Assembly (NCBI GenBank): GCA_934045905.1
Contig: OW203765.1
Span: 19,221,409 to 19,285,408 of the forward strand
Direction of reading: 5' to 3'
Length of the DNA: 64,000 bases
DNA from: Leuctra nigra
Taxonomy: Eukaryota; Arthropoda; Insecta; Plecoptera; Leuctridae
The notes under the pieces are model-generated. The model saw nothing but the letters and a program-made list of their open reading frames with translations, ran no database searches and had not been told where the DNA came from. Positions 57,601 to 64,000 of the stretch are shown piece after piece (positions within the stretch are counted from its first letter, which is position 1; the number at the start of each line of letters is the position of its first letter). The position numbers were made by a program, and so were the translations under genes.

Positions 57601-60128
57601 GTGTGGCAATTTATTTTTATATTTTTTTATTTCAGAAAAAAGTATGTACCTATCTATTGATTTGTTGATTAAAAGTCAACCATTTTACAGAGGGGGGGAA
57701 AACTCTATCCCCCCTGGGATACTTTATTGGGAAACAGAGCCGGGGATGAGAAAACCAGAGGGGGGGAAATCCCCCCCATCACCCCATCAATTCGCACCCT
57801 GCTTGTAAAAAGGATCAATACAATACAATAACCTGTATTAAAAAACTCCATGTTTATTTTTATTTCATTGATTTTCAGAGCATTGGAATCTCTCATCAGC
57901 TTTGCATACAGCGGAAGTGTTAAACTGAATGTTGAATACGTACAGTCCTTGATGCTTGGAGCTAACTTCATGCAACTGACAATAGTCAGAGATGCTTGTG
58001 CTCGCTTTATAGCGGAAAGGCAAGTAGATCTATTTTGAGAAAGTTCCCTAAAAGTTCAAGTTCACAAAATATGTTTTCAATAGTTTATTTCAAAAGTTCT
58101 GTTCCAAATTTGTAATTGTTTGCTTCTTGATATACTTCACGATGTGATGACATATATCCGGGGATAATCGATACGATTGAGGGAGCCAAGCTAGCAACTC
58201 CTTTTTACTACAAACATGACTACCTACCTTTACTACTAGTCAATAGCTGATTTTTATATTTTAGAGTGTACAATATAGTTTATAATATTTTTAGCCTTCT
58301 AAATTATTTAACTCGAAGAGTCATATTCATAGCAAATCATACCAGGTAGTACTCTGTTTTGCCAGCAGCCAGCGTAATAATAATTGTTCTGTAATTCTTA
58401 GATTAACACCAAATAACGTGTGGGATATTCGCACATTGGCCGAAACAATGGACTTGACCCTCTTAGTCGAAGCTGCAGACAAATATGTGGATGAACACTT
58501 CCATGACGTCGCCATGTCCGAGGAATATCTCTCTCTCTCTCCATCTGATCTGCTGGACATCGTGCGTCGCAACCAACTCCAGATCATCTCCGAGGAGCAA
58601 GTGTTCGAGGCCGTCATGCGATGGGTGAAGGAAGATTCTTTTGTCCGACGTAAAGATCTCCCTCAGCTCCTGGCCCAAGTCCGAATGCCGTTGCTGAGTC
58701 CGCAGTACCTCGCCGATCGCGTGTCAACCGAGCAGCTCGTGCGTTCTTCCCATCTGTGTCGAGACCTCATCGAAGAAGCAAGAAATTACCAACTTATGCC
58801 CGAACGCCGACCGCTGCTTCAAAGCTTCTGCTCTCAGCCTAGATGCTGCAACATGGGTTACATTTTCGCAGTGTTTAACGATGGCAACATTGAATTGTTC
58901 GATAATTCCACGAGAAAGTGGCAACTCGGAGAGCCTATGAGTGTGGCAGTCTTTGGCACAGCAGTTGTCGTGCTTCGCAACAAACTCTATGTGTGCGGTG
59001 GTCGTCAGGCCGGCGGGGTTGGAGGAGCGCTCTCAACAGTGGAGGTCTTTGATCCACAAAAACGCATTTGGAGCCAAGTTGCACCGATGCAAGCCGAACG
59101 TGCAGAATGTAGTGCTGCAGCTTTAAATGGCAAACTTTACGTCTGCGGTGCAGATGGCACGGCAATACCTGATGCAGAAATCTACGATCCAGACAAAGAC
59201 GAGTGGACAGTTTTACCCCAAATGATTGAAAGTCGATCAGGCGCAAGTGTTGTCTCTTTTAATGGACAAATATATGTGCTTGGAGGATATGATGATTATG
59301 TCTTCAATTCAGTGGAGAGATTTGATCCTGCACTAGGGACCTGGTCGTTAGTTGTGCCGATGCTCACCAAAAGGCACTATCATGGCGCCGCTGTGCTCAA
59401 CGGCAAACTGTATGTTTGCGGTGGTGCTGAACATCAATCTTCCATAAACTGCATTGCTCTTCAGACTGTGGAGGTATACGATCCAAAATGCAACAAGTAC
59501 GTTGGCACTCTTTATAAGACACAACTTTATGTCAACTTTCAACTTTCTTTTTTTCCACTAATTGTTCAGAAATGTAATTGTAAAATCATTGTAATGATTT
59601 TGGTTGGACAAATGTCAATAAAACAGTGCGTACAGGTACCAAGTAATTTCCTAAAAACTTTTCAAAGTAGTCCATATTAATATATTTTGTTTTCAAAAAC
59701 TCGTCATTTGAATAAAAACAATTCTTAATTATTTCTTTATGACATGAAAAACAGTCGGTCTATTTCGTAGTAAATCTTGGGTATAAATGCATCCAATTTT
59801 TTTATTATAGTACCAACTGACACAAAGTGCTTTCCGGCGCTGCATGTAGAATATATACATGATGTTTTAGTGAAATATCACTGATCAATGATCATATTAA
59901 CTTATCTATTGTCTTTGCAGATGGGAATTTGTTGCTCCGATGAACACTCCGAGGTACAACATGGGTGTCATAGCCAACATGGGCAAACTGTGGGTTATCG
60001 GTGGTGAAGCTGAATTATACCATCACACAGTGGAAGTATACGATCCCACCACGGACTCGTGGTCATTCAATGCCTCGTTGGTTTCTAATTACGGTCCAGT
60101 GGGTGTGGGATTGATTCCCTTCTGTTGA
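54637..60128 (+). CDS. KLHL18: KLHL18-like gene, copy 2, full length
   Basis: Coding exons 54637-54753, 54951-55081, 57879-58019, 58402-59496 and 59921-60128 join in frame to 563 residues, close to the length known for KLHL18. The BTB domain spans about residues 20-130 ([37 protein letters not shown]), BACK about 135-240 ([32 protein letters not shown]) and six Kelch repeats about 280-563 ([44 protein letters not shown]). Expected role: adaptor that brings substrates to Cullin-3/RBX1 ubiquitin ligase. The intron after exon 3 uses a GC donor (AAAG/gcaagt at 58020), required by frame because the nearby GT at 58024 would give an early stop. Kelch blades 1 and 3 lack the usual double glycine. Introns 2 carries three transposons absent from copy 1. 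Confidence 0.93.
55369..55819. mobile_element. TTAA-flanked TIR element in KLHL18 copy 2 intron 2, 451 bp
   Basis: Ends AGTCTTCCTTTCAAA and TTTGAAAGGAAGACT are perfect inverted repeats, flanked by TTAA at 55365-55368 and 55820-55823. Copy 1 has the undisturbed site near 32313 (ttacttcaatgaaac). TTAA duplication suggests a piggyBac-type family, though the ends are not the classical CCC type. Confidence 0.75.
56118..56917. mobile_element. TA-flanked TIR element in KLHL18 copy 2 intron 2, 800 bp
   Basis: Ends CCGGGTGGCGCAAAAA and the complement-like TTTTTATTGCGCCACCTGG are followed inward by matching 'atgggcgagacatcgctgtga'-type arms. The flanks are TA on both sides (56116-56117, 56918-56919), while copy 1 (near 32610, 'cagatatataaggg') has a single uninterrupted site. 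Tc1/mariner-type by target duplication. No transposase frame. Confidence 0.8.
57218..57801. mobile_element. hAT-type element in KLHL18 copy 2 intron 2, 584 bp
   Basis: Ends CAGGGTGCGAATTG and CAATTCGCACCCTG are exact complements flanked by the 8-bp duplication CTTGTAAA (57210-57217, 57802-57809). Copy 1 has one CTTGTAAA at the same site (near 32917), a perfect natural empty site. Confidence 0.9.
58020..58401 (+). promoter_or_regulatory. GC-AG intron 3 of KLHL18 copy 2
   Basis: The donor is AAAG/GCAAGT, the strong-context form typical of functional GC-AG introns, and the acceptor is 'ttcttag'. Joining at these points preserves ...FIAER-LTPNN..., collinear with the family. Copy 1 has lost this intron by the deletion. 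Confidence 0.8.
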
Positions 60129-60237
60129 ATCAGTGCTCTTCATAATGATTAATGTTCCATGTTGTATACCTACCAGCTATAAAGAACCTCACCCACATGT
60201 TTTAAATTAATGAGCTTCTTAATGTTTCAGAACACAT

Positions 60238-61147
60238 CAATAAATAATAATCTTCTTCTGGTTCCGACAATGTTGTCAGGTCAGACAGTGGGAGCTCCCA
60301 CTGGGTCTAGTGCCTCGGATCTCTTCCAAACCGGCTGGCCAGGCCTGACGTTTCATCCTCCTCCTCTTCTTCATCCTCGTCACCTTCCTCCAACTTCTCC
60401 ACCAGCTCCCTCCAGATCCTCCTGTCCTCCCACCACTTATCTGCTTCCACTTCCTGCCACCTTTGCTGCCTGTCTTCCACGTCTTCTCTGATAAGACCAC
60501 TCCACTTCTCTCTTGGTCTCACCACTCTTCTTCTTCCCACCACTGTTTCTTCAAACTCATGTCTTGGGATTCTCTTGAGATCCATTCTTTTCATGTGTCC
60601 TAACCAACGCAATCTCTCTCTACCCATCTTGAACCCCAAACTTTCCACTCCCAGCTCCTTCCTAATAAAACAGCTTCTCAACCTGTCCATCTTTGTCATT
60701 TCCTTCACACTCCTTAGGAATTTTATCTCCGCTGCCTCCAGCTAGCTGCGTTCCTTATTTCCAATCCCCCATGTAACTGCTCCCTATGTTAGTATTGGTA
60801 AGAAATACATTTTATACATGAGCAGTTTACACTGGCGAGGGAATTCTTCATTCCACAACAACTTGCGAACAGCTTGGTAGAAGGACTCGGCTTTTTGAAT
60901 TCTCGCCTTCACCTCTGCATCCACCTTCGCCTCCTTAGTTAGTATACTTCCCAAGTATTTGAATGCATCCACCTCTCTCAGCTCCTTCCCACGTAACCTA
61001 AGTCTTATCCTGTTTCTCAGTGTTTTACTTCTCTCCATTTTCAATATTTCGCTCTTCTCTTGGCTAATCTTCAGTCCCACTTCCTACGTTACTTCACTCC
61101 AACGATTTATCTTCTCTTGTAGTTCTTCTCCACTTTCACCCCAAATG
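60238..61147 (-). mobile_element. RTE-type retrotransposon 3' portion, relative of the 34-kb copy
   Basis: The minus strand repeats the 34.1-35.0 kb copy closely, including the [10 protein letters not shown] and [18 protein letters not shown] segments, but is broken by stops (for example near 60745 and 61085) and 5'-truncated before the catalytic YADD. An (AAT)n tail is at 60239-60250. It lies about 110 bases after the KLHL18 copy 2 stop codon, possibly inside its 3' UTR. Confidence 0.8.
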
Positions 61148-61294
61148 TAAGGAAGATAATTAAGGAAGATAATATAATATATTATATTGAGAACTTATGT
61201 ATTTGTAATATTCTTTTTTGTCAATTGATTTCTTTTTGAGTTGTAAGAACATATCAAAAAGATTCTTTCTACCCCTAATTTAGTTCGGATAGTT

Positions 61295-61585
61295 ATACTA
61301 ATAAAACTCTTAAAACTTTTCACAAACTATTCTTTATTTAAATCAATATTTCGTCCACCCGTCTGTGGACTTCCTCAGGAAACTTAACAAGTAAACAGCA
61401 AAAAATATGAAAGGAAACAGAAGAATAAAATACAATTGATGAGGCAAACTAAAAATTCTACGTGGCTCATAGAAAAACATGATAGATCATACCAAAGTTT
61501 CCTGAGGAAGTCCACAGACGGGTGGGCGAAATACTGATTTAAATAAAGAATAGTTCGTAAAAAGTCTTAAGAGTTTTATTAGTAT
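61295..61585. mobile_element. Hairpin MITE, 291 bp
   Basis: Left ATACTAATAAAACTCTTAA and the right complement begin arms of about 90 bp (61295-61385 with 61495-61585). The arms include 'cccgtctgtggacttcctca' on the left and its complement on the right. Confidence 0.75.
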
Positions 61586-61837
61586 ATCAAAAAGATCTGT
61601 ATCTATCTATCGAATATATTACATTGAAATTCCTGACATTTCTTGACAAGTCACAACGAGAAATCAATTGTGTGCTAAATGAATTGTGAGATGACGAGTT
61701 AAATTAAGAAATTAACTTTTGTAAACTCCAATTAGTAATTTAAAATTTTCTACTAATTCTTATCAATTCACAATGAACACCACTAAAACTTGGCAGGAAT
61801 CAAAGTAATAGCAGGTAAAGTTATGTGGAACTGATTG

Positions 61838-62736
61838 TTGAGCGAGCGAAGCAAGCGTCTTTTTTTGGCACGGACCTCTGTTTTTGTTTTGTTTTTTTGT
61901 TTTTGTTTTTTTGTTTGTCTGTCGTCTGCTTTTATACAGGTTGCACCATTTATCCGATCGAGCTGAAATTTTGCACACATGTCCAGACCAAATATGAGAT
62001 TTGCAGACCCACATTTTTTTGAAATCCACCGATTGGTTCAAATTTAAAAAAAAAATATCTTTCGATTGGTTGATTCGATCAATTTGAAATTTTGGCAAGT
62101 CATTACGACCAACATTGTCCCCAATCTTACAAAGTTTCAGCCAAATCCTCCTATTGGTTAAAATTTAAAAAAATATTTCATGTGATTATTGAAATTTAAA
62201 CTAGAACCGTTTGACCGATCTTCTCAAAACTTTGCATGGTAATTGGGACCGACATTATCTATATTTTTGACAGTTTTCAGACTAATTGTGTTTAAATCCA
62301 AAAGTTATTGACAGTTTACGGACATTTTGCGTGTTGGCTGTCAAATTTCTCGAATTTCATATTTCATGGCAAGTTCGAATCTTCAGTTCCAAGGTAGTTA
62401 GAGCATAGATATGACCGTTCAACAGATCGATTTAATATTGTGTACACACATTAATATTATATTAATATGAGTTGTTGCGAGGTATATTTTTTAAACGAGA
62501 TCCTGTGATATTTGAAAATTAACAAGAAACCGTTTGATCGATCAACTTAATACTTTGCATCATTATTGGGAAACATTTTAGGGATTTTTTGAGATTTTCA
62601 TACAAGTCTGTGAAGAAATTCAGGAATTATTGGCTTTTAAGTTTCAGTTTCATTTTCGATAGACAAAATTTCGATTTGAGGTGTTGCGCGTATCCGTGCT
62701 CGCGTTACTCGCGCATTACTCGGAGCGTTTCCCTAG
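61838..62736 (+). mobile_element. Helentron/Helitron-like element
   Basis: It starts TTGAGCGAGCGAAGCAAGCG, passes 'ggcacggacctctg' and a (GTTTTT)-type run, and ends GCGTTACTCGGAGCGTTTCCCTAG followed by T. All internal modules of the family are present in order; no coding capacity. Confidence 0.7.
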
Positions 62737-63054
62737 TGTTAAATATTGCAGTGTAAATTGTGTTGCCCTTGCTTCTGACTGCAAACTATAATCTAGAATG
62801 TCATCCAATTAACTCATTGATCCAATACTCTCACATGTTCATTTCTGATGAAACTTTCTGATTTGTACTATTTTATATAATGATAAATAATTAATAAAAC
62901 AAAACATTGGCACCTATTAGTATTACTACCAGAATAATTACTCGAAACTGAGTACCCGCTAACAGCCGTTTGGTGTCTACAAATTAGTAAACCATCCTTT
63001 TAAGAACAAAGTGAATTAGATAAGAAAAACACTCTTGTGAATTACAAGTCAATT

Positions 63055-63390
63055 GTCTCTTCAACTAAAATAATAGAGGAAATCTAAAAGATCTGCACTG
63101 AAAAGTAGTGATATCAAAAATTTGCCCAAGTCAAATATTTATTTTAAAAATAAAAAAATACTAGGCGCATTGTGCATATCAAACCTATCTATACATATAA
63201 TATACCTATAATGCCCTAACCCCCTAACAAAGTACGATACACCAAGTATATTTTTGATTTTTAAAGTGCAGACTTGACTTGGCTAATTTTTGACGTCGCT
63301 CTTTTTCAGTGCTGATTTTTTAAATTTCCTCCATTTTTAGTTGAAGAGACTTGGCTGGTATTTTTACACTGAGTGTTTTATTATAAATAT
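63055..63390. mobile_element. Foldback-family element
   Basis: Arms with 'agtgatatcaaaaatttgcc' and 'gctggtatttttacactgag' words and a centre with 'aggcgcattgtg'/'gatacaccaagtata' match the family of the 5.8-8.4 kb complex. The left outer end is degraded. Confidence 0.6.
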
Positions 63391-63522
63391 ATAACTCCCT
63401 GTTTTAGTTTATGTATACAACTTATACCTAACAAATCGGAGCAACAATGACCATACCAAAAATCGAAACACGATATTTGGCTGATCAAATTTCGCGCCGG
63501 TTGAAAAGACAGTGGATTAAAA

Positions 63523-63900
63523 ATGGCGTCCGTAAATTTCTTCACCGTACTGTCAGTTGCGGTATTATTGTGTTTTGTGATTGGAATTCACAATTATTTG
63601 ACGAGATTTGAAGAAAATAAGTGTGAGATGACGTACATGTTTGAGTATCCACAATATGTGGTAAGTATAATTTGGATTTTTATCATTATTTTTTCATTTC
63701 TTCAGCGTGAATTTGTTAGGTTATGTGTGACTGATTTGTTCTGCAGAAAATCTCCTTCTCTGGGAAGATCGAAAAGCTTTATTCTCGTTACGGTTTGTAT
63801 GCTTATGGCGAAGGACAACGAACAGAAAAACTTCGCCAGATGCGTTTCGATGGTATCCCAGTTCTTTTCATCCCCGGTAACAGCGGCTCGCACAAACAAG
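63523..63900 (+). CDS. PGAP1: PGAP1-like GPI inositol-deacylase, first two exons (partial)
   Basis: Exon 1 is 63523-63660 and exon 2 63747-63900, with GT..AG borders and a donor gtaagt at 63901; the gene continues beyond the window. Together they give about 97 residues: a short N-terminal stretch, one hydrophobic segment (FFTVLSVAVLLCFVIG, residues 6-21) that anchors the protein in the ER membrane, then FEENKCEMTYMFEYPQYV, LYSRYGLYAYGEG and GIPVLFIPGNSGSHKQ. These are the conserved first blocks of PGAP1, the ER enzyme that removes the acyl chain from inositol of GPI anchors so that GPI-proteins can leave the ER. The lipase serine motif lies further downstream, outside the window. The single-exon frame reading through 63975 is an artefact of intron read-through. 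Confidence 0.92.
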
Positions 63901-64000
63901 GTAAGTCATTTCGTCAATGAGCTACCTACCTCTGTATTTCGTTGCCGAACAATAATTGTGTTTTTATTTACCTGAATAAATTTGTTCCTTAGTGAGGTCT

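Noticed and set aside
59497..59680. Extension of the KLHL18 copy 2 exon past KCNK
   Set aside because: Read-through of the intron; the donor at 59497 and acceptor at 59920 restore the Kelch repeat and the family C terminus.

Overview
The window is a piece of a eukaryotic, very probably insect, nuclear genome. Its genes have introns with GT/GC..AG borders, the coding islands are more GC-rich than their AT-rich surroundings, and the encoded proteins match animal families almost residue by residue. Most of the rest is transposon debris. A hemipteran (whitefly-like) source is my guess from overall texture only; nothing here proves it.

Genes. (1) A complete five-exon KDEL receptor gene (ER lumen protein-retaining receptor) lies on + at 22939-29769 and encodes 212 aa. 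(2) Two tandem KLHL18-like genes (BTB-BACK-Kelch, Cul3 adaptor type) lie on + at 31625-36589 and 54637-60128. The second encodes a full-length 563-aa protein. The first has all splice sites intact but has lost, in frame, 57 residues covering the end of the BTB domain and the start of BACK. A third, almost wholly deleted copy is represented by its last codons at 54341-54404. (3) The first two coding exons of a PGAP1-like GPI inositol-deacylase gene lie on + at 63523-63900 and run off the window. (4) One orphan, well-formed exon of an unidentified membrane protein lies on the minus strand at 17589-17702.

Layout. 1-17.5 kb: no recognised gene; old repeats, a giant foldback complex (5.8-8.4 kb), a foldback element split by a Helentron-like element (10.3-12.3 kb) and a higher-order tandem repeat carrying a tRNA-derived SINE (13.5-15.4 kb). 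17.5-22.9 kb: the orphan exon, a hAT-type element and mostly anonymous sequence. 22.9-30.1 kb: KDEL receptor gene with a hAT and a pogo-type element in its last intron. 30.4-36.6 kb and 37.1-60.2 kb: two copies of one duplicated block. The second is swollen by a 5-kb mariner-like composite, nested Helentron-like elements and several hAT, TA and TTAA elements. 60.2-63.4 kb: RTE-type retrotransposon tail, MITE, Helentron-like copy. 63.5 kb on: PGAP1.

Because the two KLHL18 blocks are paralogous, each serves as an empty-site control for insertions in the other. Three elements in copy 2 (55369-55819, 56118-56917, 57218-57801) and one retroelement in copy 1 can be dated after the duplication. The genes are not an operon. 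KDEL receptor and PGAP1 both act in the early secretory pathway, but their proximity may be chance.
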